A stretch of 50,490 nt of DNA from assembly GCA_002711925.1 (NCBI GenBank), contig PASJ01000033.1, forward strand, positions 1 through 50,490, written 5' to 3'. Below the pieces are notes generated by a model. That model saw nothing but the letters and a program-made list of their open reading frames with translations. It was not told where the DNA came from and ran no database searches. Every line of letters begins with the position of its first letter. The stretch's first letter is position 1. Positions 1 through 8,616 of the stretch are shown here, piece by piece. Source of the stretch: Pseudobdellovibrionaceae bacterium (lineage in GTDB: Bacteria; Bdellovibrionota_B; Oligoflexia; Oligoflexales; Bog-1112). Made by a program: the position numbers and the translations under genes.

Positions 1-1
1 T

Positions 2-163
2 GAAGCAAAACAGTCTGTGGGCATACACTTCGCAACGTTTCAACTAACAGACGAGGCTGTTGATCAACCCGCCTATGATTTGACTGCAGCATTAATGCAA
101 AAAAAGTTATCGCCATCTTCTTTTGTTGTGCCAAATTTTGGAGAAACCAAGTTTGTTAAATGA
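2..163 (+). CDS. MBL-fold hydrolase, C-terminal fragment (NAPE-PLD/UlaG-like)
   Basis: This is the last 53 codons of a gene whose start lies before the window, ending in TGA. The visible peptide contains SVGIHFATFQLTDEAVDQP, which resembles the C-terminal strand of metallo-beta-lactamase-fold hydrolases of the N-acyl-phosphatidylethanolamine phospholipase D type. In that family the pattern is SV-I-H-(G/A)-T-F-L-(T/A)-(D/N)-E, and the histidine is a conserved metal-site residue. These enzymes hydrolyse phosphodiesters or lactones with a two-zinc centre. The main HxHxDH motif would lie upstream and cannot be checked, so the assignment rests on about 20 residues. Confidence 0.55.
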   Translation, partial: EAKQSVGIHFATFQLTDEAVDQPAYDLTAALMQKKLSPSSFVVPNFGETKFVK

Positions 164-392
164 ATTTAAGTATAAACGAGACCATTTTTCCTAGGTAAAA
201 TGTTTTTTAATTATACCAAATAAAATTAAAATAACTGATAAGAAGAAAAAGAAAATATAAAAATATTTTGTAACAAGTCCCCCCAAAAAAGCAAAATTTT
301 CCATCAACATAATGTTTTTACGTGGGAAAACTAGATTTTTTTACAGAGCAGTATAAGATAATATTATCTAATTCTTTCTATTGGGTATATTT

Positions 393-1037
393 ATGAAATA
401 CAAAAAAATTTTATCGACTCTTATTGTTTGTTTTTCCACATTAAATATTTTTGCAGCTTTCAAAGGGACTGAAAGGAGTGTAACGAACACAGCGGAAACT
501 TTGCCACAATTTTCCGGTCAAATTGGTTTTTTATACATGATGCTTGGCATTACTGACAACCTTATGTTAAAACTTCCATCTTTCTACCCCTTATCCCAAG
601 GAGGAAGAAATATTCGTTTAAAGTATAAGCTAATAGAAGGAGAATCTTTCATTGTAAGTCCAGAAATAAAAGTGAATAAAGCTTATACACAATTTGAATA
701 TATATATACTTTACACAATTCTTACTATGTAGGTGAAACAAAGAACCACTCATTTTCTTTAGGCTTAAAACTTGCCGATCAATTCCCTGTAGAGTCAGGG
801 GCAACCCTTGCCAGTTCAACTATTGATACGAGTCAAGGTAAATCTATTTCGTTTCAAGGATATTTAGCCTACGACTACTATACCGACAGTAATAATATTT
901 TCTTCATGGGAGTCGAGTATGATGAAGATTATCTACCCTACCTTGGGTTCACGGCTGCTTGGGATCATCTGCACACAGGTTTTGTTTTCTTTTTGGGAGA
1001 ACCTTATATTCTTCCCTATATATATGTAAGATTTTAA
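393..1037 (+). CDS. exported protein, possible small outer-membrane barrel
   Basis: A 214-residue protein with a clear Sec signal peptide (MKYKKILSTLIVCFSTLNIFA, cleavage near residue 21). The mature part is rich in aromatic residues in alternating patterns, has no further membrane helix, and ends in an aromatic residue (YIYVRF), as many outer-membrane beta-barrels do. A TTG 12 bases upstream is in frame, but the ATG gives the better signal peptide; neither has a strong ribosome site. It stands alone on the plus strand, tail to tail with the lipoprotein gene at 1066. I do not recognise a family, and the barrel assignment is inference. Confidence 0.6.
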   Translation: MKYKKILSTLIVCFSTLNIFAAFKGTERSVTNTAETLPQFSGQIGFLYMMLGITDNLMLKLPSFYPLSQGGRNIRLKYKLIEGESFIVSPEIKVNKAYTQFEYIYTLHNSYYVGETKNHSFSLGLKLADQFPVESGATLASSTIDTSQGKSISFQGYLAYDYYTDSNNIFFMGVEYDEDYLPYLGFTAAWDHLHTGFVFFLGEPYILPYIYVRF

Positions 1038-1065
1038 AGAAATAGATAAAAAGTATTCATTCAAA

Positions 1066-3015
1066 TTAAGGTACGTTAATCAAATAAGAATTTAATTTTT
1101 CTTCATACTTTGCTTTTTCAATATTATATTTATTATAGACTTCTCCAAGGTTTGACATAAAGATTAAATATGAATCTTTAAACTCATTAAAGAATTTGCA
1201 AGCTTTAACGTGACGAGCTCTGTCTTTTGTGGTTTCATCAAATGCTGACTCACAATAAGACTCTTGACTAAGTCCCGTACCTTGCATAACAAAATAAACA
1301 CCTGCAGCTGCAATTCCTGCCATACCTAAACCTTTTAAACCACTATATCCTAAACTTTTAGCTGTACCCATGTTTGTACGTGTTTTATAACTTTGAAAAT
1401 TAAAATCTTTCACTTCAGAAGTATCAAAAGTTACGTTCCTTGAACCGCTAACTTCTAGGTCGGTTCGATTGATCTCTGCTGAAATTTTTTTCCCATCTGG
1501 ACCATCCGTCTCAAGAGTTATTTTACCAGACTTTCCAGAATATTTTACAACCTTGATTGATCCACTTTCGAGATCAACACCTATACTCTGCTTTAACCGC
1601 TCTTTTATCTCAGTTTTCACTGCTTCATTTTTTGCAAAAAATTCTGTAAATTTTTTATTAAAATCATTCGATCTTTTCATGGCTGTGTAATAATTATAAC
1701 TTTTAAAAAGAGTCCAAGACGAAGCTATTCCAATTAAACCATAGCCAAATCCTTGATAGAAATTATTTGTATTTTCTGATCTCGAACTCCCCGTCGGAGT
1801 CAACTGACTCTCTTCTTCCGTACCGTAAACAAGATCATTTGTGTCGTTCGGATCTTTTATATATTTTTCAATTCCAAAAGGATCATTTACACCCACTTTT
1901 TTCCACTCATCACTGATATCTATCTCTATATCGCCAATAATAAAACCATCATCTGAAAAAATTTGACCTGTAAAACATGAACTTGTCGTTTCTTGACTCA
2001 AATTATAACCTTCATTGATTTTATCAGAAGAACTTGTTGGAACATTTGCAGTATTATTTTCTTCTTTCTGATTTAAGATTTTACTTAAATTGAAAGAATC
2101 TGCAGAAGATTCTGTTTCTCCTTCTTGAGTTAGCTCAAAAAGTATCGCTCCTTCACCTGATACTAAAGTACTGAGGAAACCACTTGGATTTCTTGAAATT
2201 AAAACAGCTTGTGAAACAAGAGGCCTCCACAACTCACGAACAGATTCTGGGACAAGAGCTAGGTTTGGCTCTTTCTTATTACTACCAATAGGTTGTGGAT
2301 AGAAAAGAGTAAAATTTTCAACAAAAAGTTTTAAATTACCTGAAATATCATCAAGAAATTGTTCCATATCTTTTTCTAAGACAGCTAAATTATTCGTTAG
2401 AACGTTTAGCTCATCAACATTTTTTTGATTTTTACTAGACAGGATCTTAACGATTGGATCTTTGCTACAGTTTTCTCCAGTGGTCGTTCGTGTGTCAATA
2501 ACACAGGGCTTCACCTCAGTTTTGAGAATTGATGAGTCTTTATTCTTTGGTAACTCCACTTCAACAGGAAAAACTGAACTTGTTCCACAAACGCATTTTT
2601 CATTAGGATAATAAGAGGAATCACCACAGCCCAAATTATCATCCTCTGTGCAAATACTGTAGTTATAGTAATCTGCTGTGATATTTGGATCTGAAGATTT
2701 TTTTTCAGTAATAGATAATATTTTCTTGGTGTAGAAAAGAGTCTCCTCTTCATTTTCAACATCATATTCAAGATCTATCCAATCTACAGAATCTAAAACG
2801 ATAGAATCGGGGTTGATAGCATCCCATGTTGCAGTTAAGGAAATATCTTCAGTCAGTTCAAACAAATCTTTTTCTTCACAAAGGTTAGAGATACTAGCTG
2901 GTTGTTTTGATCTTGAAGTAGGTTTTTGATTAACGGCTTCAGTGCAAGACACTATTAACCACAAAAAACCAAACAAGGTTTTAAAAGCTGTTCTATATAA
3001 CGTAGACAAGAACAA
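1066..3015 (-). CDS. large lipoprotein with C-terminal pair of hydrophobic segments
   Basis: A 649-residue lipoprotein. The start is set at the TTG at 3015, because AAGGAG lies 7 bases before it and this gives a compact leader of basic and hydrophobic residues ending in the lipobox LIVSC. The longer reading to 3093 adds an unlikely hydrophobic stretch. The middle is acidic and Ser/Thr/Asn-rich, with several Cys, including CGDSSYYPNEKCVCG. Near the C terminus are two hydrophobic segments (about residues 420-440 and 555-575, FGYGLIGIASS and GMAGIAAAGVYFVMQ) enclosing about 110 soluble residues, followed by a charged helix. The 1126-residue lipoprotein at 10418 has the same layout, suggesting distant paralogues. 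Function unknown. Confidence 0.75.
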   Translation of the reverse strand: MFLSTLYRTAFKTLFGFLWLIVSCTEAVNQKPTSRSKQPASISNLCEEKDLFELTEDISLTATWDAINPDSIVLDSVDWIDLEYDVENEEETLFYTKKILSITEKKSSDPNITADYYNYSICTEDDNLGCGDSSYYPNEKCVCGTSSVFPVEVELPKNKDSSILKTEVKPCVIDTRTTTGENCSKDPIVKILSSKNQKNVDELNVLTNNLAVLEKDMEQFLDDISGNLKLFVENFTLFYPQPIGSNKKEPNLALVPESVRELWRPLVSQAVLISRNPSGFLSTLVSGEGAILFELTQEGETESSADSFNLSKILNQKEENNTANVPTSSSDKINEGYNLSQETTSSCFTGQIFSDDGFIIGDIEIDISDEWKKVGVNDPFGIEKYIKDPNDTNDLVYGTEEESQLTPTGSSRSENTNNFYQGFGYGLIGIASSWTLFKSYNYYTAMKRSNDFNKKFTEFFAKNEAVKTEIKERLKQSIGVDLESGSIKVVKYSGKSGKITLETDGPDGKKISAEINRTDLEVSGSRNVTFDTSEVKDFNFQSYKTRTNMGTAKSLGYSGLKGLGMAGIAAAGVYFVMQGTGLSQESYCESAFDETTKDRARHVKACKFFNEFKDSYLIFMSNLGEVYNKYNIEKAKYEEKLNSYLINVP

Positions 3016-3394
3016 AAAAAAACTCCTTCGATAAATAAATACATAGATTTTATCGGTAATTAGATAAAAATAATTAAAAAAAATTGAAAACAATTGATAT
3101 TTTGTTTTATGATAAAATTTTTCTTATTTGATAATATATTGTCTTTTCTTATTGATTTTAGGGTTTTATTGTGATTAAAGAAATTTCCGGAAAAGATAAA
3201 AAGAACGAAGACAAAATAAGATACTAAATAATCTTACCCTCTTCTCGTATGTCTGCAAACTGGAAATACCGATTGATATTTTCTATTGAATGCTAAAGTA
3301 AGATTTATTTCAATATTTTATTTTATTTTGCCAGTCAAATTTTCTGATCTTACAACTTATTTTCAAAATTATTTTGTTATTTCATCTTTTTTAT
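3016..3394. other. AT-rich intergenic region
   Basis: This stretch between two minus-strand genes holds the AAGGAG ribosome site for the lipoprotein at 1066-3015 and presumably its promoter. It also contains the 3' flank of the phosphatidyltransferase gene. I see no convincing hairpin terminator and no RNA gene. A plus-strand GTG reading frame of 18 codons (3171-3227) is too short to support. Confidence 0.5.
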
Positions 3395-3994
3395 CTAAAA
3401 ACCTAACCTTTTCCCTTTTAATATCTGCCATAAGCGGAAAGGGTAAAGAGTTATTATAACCAGCTCAAAAAAAACACTACAAAATATCAAACAACTTAAG
3501 ATATGGGATGTGATAGAAAATTTTACACAGAATGATAAAAAAGAAAAAAATAGGATCATATAAATTATATAAGATGAAAATTTTGGTAGAATACTTGGAT
3601 CAACCTTAACGTTTAATCTTGTTAAAAAAGCTAAGAAAAAAAAAGAAATTTGACCAAGACTTCTAAACAAAAGAAGAAAAGCATACCAGTATGAAATCTT
3701 ATTTTGAGAGAAAAGAAAGACAACAAGACCAAGACAAAAAATCTTGTCACACAATGGATCTATAATACTACCAAGACGACTTGTACAAGATGTCTTTCTT
3801 GCAATGTACCCGTCTAAAACATCAGAAAAAGCAGCTAAAGAGTAAATTAGAAAACCGTATGCATATTCATGAGAAAGATAAAGTTTAATAATTATAAATA
3901 AAGAAAGTGCTCGTGAAATACTTAAAAAATTTGGAAGATATTTTAAGAGGCTAGAAACATATGATTTTTCATTTTTTAAAATAGTAGCACTCAT
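3395..3994 (-). CDS. CDP-alcohol phosphatidyltransferase (PgsA/PgsA2-like)
   Basis: A 199-residue integral membrane enzyme of phospholipid synthesis that transfers a phosphatidyl group from CDP-diacylglycerol to an alcohol acceptor, most often glycerol-3-phosphate. The full family signature D-x2-D-G-x2-A-R-x8-G-x3-D-x3-D is present as DVLDGYIARK, then RLGSIIDPLCD (about residues 58-83), so the metal-binding aspartates are intact. Several hydrophobic helices surround it. The acceptor (glycerol-phosphate, inositol or serine) cannot be told from the motif. ATG at 3994 is preferred over an in-frame GTG six bases upstream. It is the last gene of a minus-strand unit behind the CDF transporter (35-base gap). 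Confidence 0.85.
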   Translation of the reverse strand: MSATILKNEKSYVSSLLKYLPNFLSISRALSLFIIIKLYLSHEYAYGFLIYSLAAFSDVLDGYIARKTSCTSRLGSIIDPLCDKIFCLGLVVFLFSQNKISYWYAFLLLFRSLGQISFFFLAFLTRLNVKVDPSILPKFSSYIIYMILFFSFLSFCVKFSITSHILSCLIFCSVFFELVIITLYPFRLWQILKGKRLGF

Positions 3995-4029
3995 TTTCAC
4001 TCACTGTTGTGGCCTAAAGTAAAATTATC

Positions 4030-4911
4030 TTACTTGTCGAAAGGAAGTTTTGGCTGTAAATAAACATGATCAATCTTAAATTCTTCAGAAAGGGTCTTCT
4101 TTAAATTATCAAGAATAGCCGAAACCTGACTAAGAGATGGATCTTCTGCAATATCCACGTAAGCTTGACAGTGAATTTCCTTTTCCGTAAGTTGCCAAAC
4201 ATGAAGGTGATGAATATTTACAACTCCGTCAACCTCCAAAATTCTTTTCTCAATCTGATTTAAGTCAATACCTTTAGGTACAAAATGCATGAGAATCCAA
4301 ACCACTTCTTTTAGGACTTTATAAGCCAAAAAAACGAGATAGAAAGCTATCAACAAAGTTAAAAGAGGATCAAGCCAATAGACCTTCCAAAGGTACATAA
4401 AATAAGCAGCTATTGCAACAGCTAATGAACTTACTGCGTCTGAAACCAGGTGATAATAAACTGACTTCATATTAAGACTATCAACAGCATCTTTTTTTAA
4501 AAGAAAACCGCAAAATAAATTGGCAAAAAAACTAAAAAGAGCTAAATACACTACCCAAAGAGAATCAAGTTCTAAAGGCTGAAAAAAACGTATGACAGCT
4601 TCTTTAATAAGAGCAAGTCCCATTAAAATCAATAAACTTCCGTTGATCAACGACGCTAGAATCTCTGCCCTTTTGAATCCAACAGCGTTTTTCTGCTTAG
4701 TTGATTCTAGTGCTAATTTGTTAGCGAAAAAGCTGACTAACAAAGAGAATACATCACTAAAATTATGAGCAGCATCAGACAAGAGGGATAAACTACCAGT
4801 TAGTAATGCAACAACTGCTTGTGCAATTGTAACAATCAGATTTATGATGACAGAAAGAATAAGCTTAGATTGTCGACCACTATAATCAGAAGACCTACAA
4901 TTGGCACTCAT
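4030..4911 (-). CDS. cation diffusion facilitator (CzcD/ZitB-type Zn exporter)
   Basis: A 293-residue CDF-family transporter that exports Zn(II) or related divalent metals from the cytoplasm in exchange for protons. Six membrane segments are visible. The metal site is the HxxxD pair: LSDAAHNFSDVFSL in helix 2 and YHLVSDAVSSL in helix 5, as in the CzcD/ZitB branch. The cytoplasmic C-terminal domain (about residues 215-290) contains VVNIHHLHVWQLTEKEIHCQ, the usual dimerising metallochaperone-like fold with its HLHVW element. Length is normal. It lies 20 bases after the exported kinase and 35 before the phosphatidyltransferase, so the three are probably co-transcribed. Confidence 0.92.
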   Translation of the reverse strand: MSANCRSSDYSGRQSKLILSVIINLIVTIAQAVVALLTGSLSLLSDAAHNFSDVFSLLVSFFANKLALESTKQKNAVGFKRAEILASLINGSLLILMGLALIKEAVIRFFQPLELDSLWVVYLALFSFFANLFCGFLLKKDAVDSLNMKSVYYHLVSDAVSSLAVAIAAYFMYLWKVYWLDPLLTLLIAFYLVFLAYKVLKEVVWILMHFVPKGIDLNQIEKRILEVDGVVNIHHLHVWQLTEKEIHCQAYVDIAEDPSLSQVSAILDNLKKTLSEEFKIDHVYLQPKLPFDK

Positions 4912-4931
4912 AAATCACTCGCCACTAATTC

Positions 4932-6722
4932 TTAATAAGAACCTTTATACACTTCTTGCTGCTTATCTGGAATTTCAAAAACATGATCCGCTCCAAATTT
5001 TTTTATTGCCGCTTGACCTTTAATAAAGAAATAATTAATTTTCTTTTGTAGTAACTTTAATTGGTTTTCGCTTAGATTATCTTTGAGATAAAATCTTACT
5101 ATTTCTGGATCACTGCTAAGTTTCTCCAGTTGTCTGAAGATTTTTCTCGTTGGCATCATCAACTTAATTTCATCAACTTTTATTTTTCTTACAAATGGAT
5201 CAAACATGGTAAAACCATGATCAATCAAGAAAAACTTACCAGTTTTTAAAATCATATAATTATCACTATTGCGATCATAATTTGAAATCAACCAATCAAA
5301 AAATAAGATACTACTGAGCTTTTTGTTACGTCCTAAGGGTTGACTAAATTTTTGAGGTCTTACGCCATCATAAGATCTCATTGTTCTTGCACGATAAGCA
5401 TTTTTTAAAAAATATTGTTGTGAACCTTTTCTTTCCCTACCGTATCTGACAAGACTTGTTATAGGCACCATATTTAAACCTATAAGTTTATCCAGTTTGT
5501 AAGCTAATATTTCTGCTTTATAATTAGATGATATGTTAATGACAGGATTTTCATAGTATTTTACTTCTGGTTTATAGATTCCTTCGACGCCGTCAAAAAA
5601 ATAAGTTTTAATTGTTTTTGTAAAACCTAAGCCAAGTTTATGGTGCTTTACAAGTTTTTCTGGAGATATAAGATCATTTTGAATTATATTTTCTAAGGAA
5701 TTTGCTTGTTTGTCAAAACCATTTTCTCTCAAAAGCCACACAGCTCTTTGGTACTCTCTTTTAAGCAGTAGATGGAAAACATCGGTGTTTGCTGCGTTAT
5801 AATTTTTTAAAATATGAAATTTTAAGGTATTTTTTTGAGAATAAAGGTCTAAACCTGTTTCTTCAAAAATTTTTGAAAATAAGCTCTTTTCAACATTTTT
5901 TGTATAGTCTTTTTTTTCAGTCAAAAAATAAGATAATTCAAAATTTGTTAACAATTTTTTCTTGACATCAACCGGTTGATTTATAAAAAAAGCGAACCAA
6001 TCTCTCATCTTTTTTTCTATTTCTTTTGTTGCAATTATGATATCTGTCTCTTCGATATCGTAAAAGAGACCTGATATCATTTTCAACATATGATTTGTTA
6101 AAAAAATTGGATCTTTACTACCTTTTAAATCCTTTAAAAGGACTTTGAAAAAATCCTTTTTAGCTTCACGTAAAACCTGTTCTCTACTCTCTTCCAATTT
6201 CTTATATAGGTCTTTTTCATCGAAGAATCCTTCTTGAAGGATATTTTCTAGTTCTTTTTGTCTGATAGTCTTTAAATTTTTGAACTTAGCTTGTAACGTG
6301 GAATAAAATATTTTTCTTTTGTCTAGAAGATTATTTATCCTAGATGAGTTAAAGTCTTCAACAAATTCAGAGTTTATCTGAGCTGATATGGACTTTTCCA
6401 TAAAAATTTTATTTTTAGAGCAAAATTTCTCAAGACCTTCGCACATCGATGATAATATTGTTCTTTTTATCTTCTCAGGACTTAAATCTCTTGTGGTTTC
6501 GTATGGAGAAAAAGCTGACTTGTAGTTTTTGTAAAAATCCGTGTATCTATGAATAAATTGTGTCACAGCATTTTTTTCTAGTGAATCTTCTATAGATTTC
6601 ATGCCAAGAGAAGATTTTCCAAGCACCGGCAAAGATCCGAGAGCAAAAAGACACACACTAAGGTTCAAATGAAGATGACGCCAGAACATAATACCAAACA
6701 TGAAATTAATACAGTATTTCAT
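4932..6722 (-). CDS. exported atypical protein/lipid kinase (PI4K/Fam20/HipA-like fold)
   Basis: A 596-residue protein with an N-terminal hydrophobic leader (to about residue 35) and a long charged, helical N-terminal half that I do not recognise. The C-terminal part, about residues 375-590, looks like the catalytic domain shared by PI3/PI4-, HipA- and Fam20-type kinases. It has a putative ATP-binding lysine in GIYKPE (K384), a helix with KAEILAYKLDKLIGLNMVP, the catalytic segment NYDRNSDNYMI (D483, N488) and the metal-binding aspartate in LIDHGFTMFD (D501). All core positions are present, so it is probably active; the substrate is unknown. It is the first gene of a unit with the CDF transporter and phosphatidyltransferase, whose membrane-lipid theme may or may not be relevant. 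Confidence 0.65.
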   Translation of the reverse strand: MKYCINFMFGIMFWRHLHLNLSVCLFALGSLPVLGKSSLGMKSIEDSLEKNAVTQFIHRYTDFYKNYKSAFSPYETTRDLSPEKIKRTILSSMCEGLEKFCSKNKIFMEKSISAQINSEFVEDFNSSRINNLLDKRKIFYSTLQAKFKNLKTIRQKELENILQEGFFDEKDLYKKLEESREQVLREAKKDFFKVLLKDLKGSKDPIFLTNHMLKMISGLFYDIEETDIIIATKEIEKKMRDWFAFFINQPVDVKKKLLTNFELSYFLTEKKDYTKNVEKSLFSKIFEETGLDLYSQKNTLKFHILKNYNAANTDVFHLLLKREYQRAVWLLRENGFDKQANSLENIIQNDLISPEKLVKHHKLGLGFTKTIKTYFFDGVEGIYKPEVKYYENPVINISSNYKAEILAYKLDKLIGLNMVPITSLVRYGRERKGSQQYFLKNAYRARTMRSYDGVRPQKFSQPLGRNKKLSSILFFDWLISNYDRNSDNYMILKTGKFFLIDHGFTMFDPFVRKIKVDEIKLMMPTRKIFRQLEKLSSDPEIVRFYLKDNLSENQLKLLQKKINYFFIKGQAAIKKFGADHVFEIPDKQQEVYKGSY

Positions 6723-7059
6723 TCGTATTTTTCCAGTTAAATTATAATTTTAATAAGTTTACTAACACATGAATTCATAAAATTTAAGGCTTGATTTGAT
6801 ATGTTCTAGTAAAGTCTACATTTTACAAAATTATATGTACTTATACCTTTATTCACCTCAAATTCTTATGACTTTTCCTTGGTTTGTTGATCAACATTAA
6901 CTTATAATAGAAAATATTAAATAAATCATAAATTAAAATCATAGGAAATCTTAGTTCTTTCCAAGAATAAATAAGTAATTTAAGAATATGAACCTAATAT
7001 AAATTAAATAAATCAGCTTTAAAAATACTTTCAAAAATGACAAGAAAGGAATACTTACA
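6723..7059. other. divergent promoter region, AT-rich
   Basis: This gap separates the divergently transcribed exported kinase (minus) and the exported 481-residue protein (plus), so it must carry both promoters. AAAGGA stands 10 bases before the ATG at 7060. The base composition is very AT-rich, which makes any single -10 call unreliable. I see no hairpin terminator, repeat or RNA gene. Confidence 0.45.
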
Positions 7060-8505
7060 ATGAGACATCTCAAACGAAAATTTTTACGGGCGTTACCGTT
7101 ATTTTTATCTCTTTGCTTTACCTTTGAAATTTCAGCAGAATCAAAACAAAATCAAATAAATGATAAAAGGACACGCAAGACATTAGAAGAAAAAAAGCCT
7201 CTTATTCCTATGGAAATAAAAAAAACCTTTGTACAAAAAAAAGAGGTGCTTCACACAGCTCCTGTGGTTATGGTTGCAAGTCTAGACTTAAAGTACTTGC
7301 AATACCACCCTCTTGATAGCTACCGTGTTTTTCAAACCGATAAAGAAGGAACTGTAAGCCCCATACCATTTCAAATTGATGAAATCGACTTGTATAGTGA
7401 TTACATTTTACCAAGTGGTCCCAATCCAAATACTGCATTTAGTAATAAAATTTTTGATAATCGCGATGAACTATCGATCATGGGAGCAGATATAGGTGAA
7501 GCAGTAAGACCCCAAAACTGGGGAAAAATGCCGAAACCAAGGCTTCTTTACGAAGTTCTCTTTGACAATGGTAAAAGAAAAGGTGCAGTTTATATCGGCC
7601 TTTATAGTAAGAGCAAAAGGACTGAAGCTAGTTTGTCGAAAAAAAAATACGTTCACTTCGATATGAAAAGAGCAGAAGTTATAACGAATAAGTATATTTA
7701 TGACTTTGGACAAAAAAATTACCTTGTCATTAAAGAAGCTCATATTAAAAAACAAGAAACAGAAAAAACAATAAAGTTACTTGATGATTCCACATTTTTT
7801 CTCCAAGTGGATTTTAAATATTTTTTAACCTTTCGCCTCAATCAATCTGACATTGAAAGCGAGTTGGATGCCTATAGATTAGGACCCATAAGGGCTATCG
7901 CTAGGGTTAATTTCACCTATAAATTTTTAAGCATGAATTTTGACTTAGGCATGTACACGGAAGTATCTTTTTTCCCAAATGCAATTTTTCTTCCTGCCGT
8001 AATAGATCATCCCATCGATTCTGAGAAAACTCTTAATGAAGAAAGTCTTTTCTATTATGGTTTTGCCCTTATGGAGAATCCCAAAAACTTAAAGATCAAT
8101 TCAAACATGCCCCAATATGAGAAAAAAGGCTTATTTAAACTTCCTGATTTTCTTTCAAAAAATCCTATGGAAGACCTCTATTGGCTATCAGCTGTTCACC
8201 CTGAGTATATGATCTACATTGAGTTTAAACCATCAGAAAAAATGATACAAAGTCAAAGTTTTCCCAGCTATTATTTAGAAAATAAAACGGGTCCAGAAGT
8301 CATGAAACGAAGAAAAACTGCAGCTCCTTTAGGGGAAAGCCGCGTCAATGTCGCTGTTAGCTTTAGTCTTAAAGACTTGAAGAAAGGCCTGCACGATGTC
8401 AGTTTCCATCTTTTTTTAGACAACATCAACAAACCTGAAAAACTCGATGAGTATAAAAAACTCGATAATTGGCAAATGGCAACAAGCAAATTAAAGATAA
8501 AATAA
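7060..8505 (+). CDS. exported protein of unknown function
   Basis: A 481-residue protein beginning with a Sec signal peptide (basic start, hydrophobic core LPLFLSLCFTFEISA, cleavage near residue 27). A basic, low-complexity linker follows to about residue 65, then a folded domain. Around residues 105-155 it reads IPFQIDEIDLYSDY, FDNRDELSIMGADIGE and W-G-K-M-P, an arrangement I associate with uncharacterised exported proteins of delta-proteobacteria and Bdellovibrio relatives: a fully hydrated IPFQIDE strand, then an acidic DEL-x-M segment. No catalytic motif is evident. AAAGGA precedes the ATG. It is followed 111 bases later by the coiled-coil protein gene. Confidence 0.7.
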   Translation: MRHLKRKFLRALPLFLSLCFTFEISAESKQNQINDKRTRKTLEEKKPLIPMEIKKTFVQKKEVLHTAPVVMVASLDLKYLQYHPLDSYRVFQTDKEGTVSPIPFQIDEIDLYSDYILPSGPNPNTAFSNKIFDNRDELSIMGADIGEAVRPQNWGKMPKPRLLYEVLFDNGKRKGAVYIGLYSKSKRTEASLSKKKYVHFDMKRAEVITNKYIYDFGQKNYLVIKEAHIKKQETEKTIKLLDDSTFFLQVDFKYFLTFRLNQSDIESELDAYRLGPIRAIARVNFTYKFLSMNFDLGMYTEVSFFPNAIFLPAVIDHPIDSEKTLNEESLFYYGFALMENPKNLKINSNMPQYEKKGLFKLPDFLSKNPMEDLYWLSAVHPEYMIYIEFKPSEKMIQSQSFPSYYLENKTGPEVMKRRKTAAPLGESRVNVAVSFSLKDLKKGLHDVSFHLFLDNINKPEKLDEYKKLDNWQMATSKLKIK

Positions 8506-8542
8506 AAAAAACCTCCTCAAACTTACTTGAATGAGCTAATCT

Positions 8543-8571
8543 TTGACAGAAACGAAGTTTATTTCAAGAAT
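8543..8571 (+). promoter_or_regulatory. candidate sigma-70 promoter for the 8617 gene
   Basis: A perfect TTGACA (8543-8548) is followed after 17 bases by AAGAAT (8566-8571), which matches four of six -10 positions. Transcription would start about 38 bases before the ATG at 8617. In an AT-rich genome such matches occur by chance, so this is tentative. Confidence 0.4.
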
Positions 8572-8616
8572 TTAATTATTTTTTAACTAGTACTGTTTTT
8601 TTTTGGACCTTTACAA

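Noticed and set aside
3171-3227. 18-codon GTG frame in the 3016-3394 gap with AGGG upstream
   Set aside because: Too short and too common by chance in this AT-rich DNA to support as a gene.
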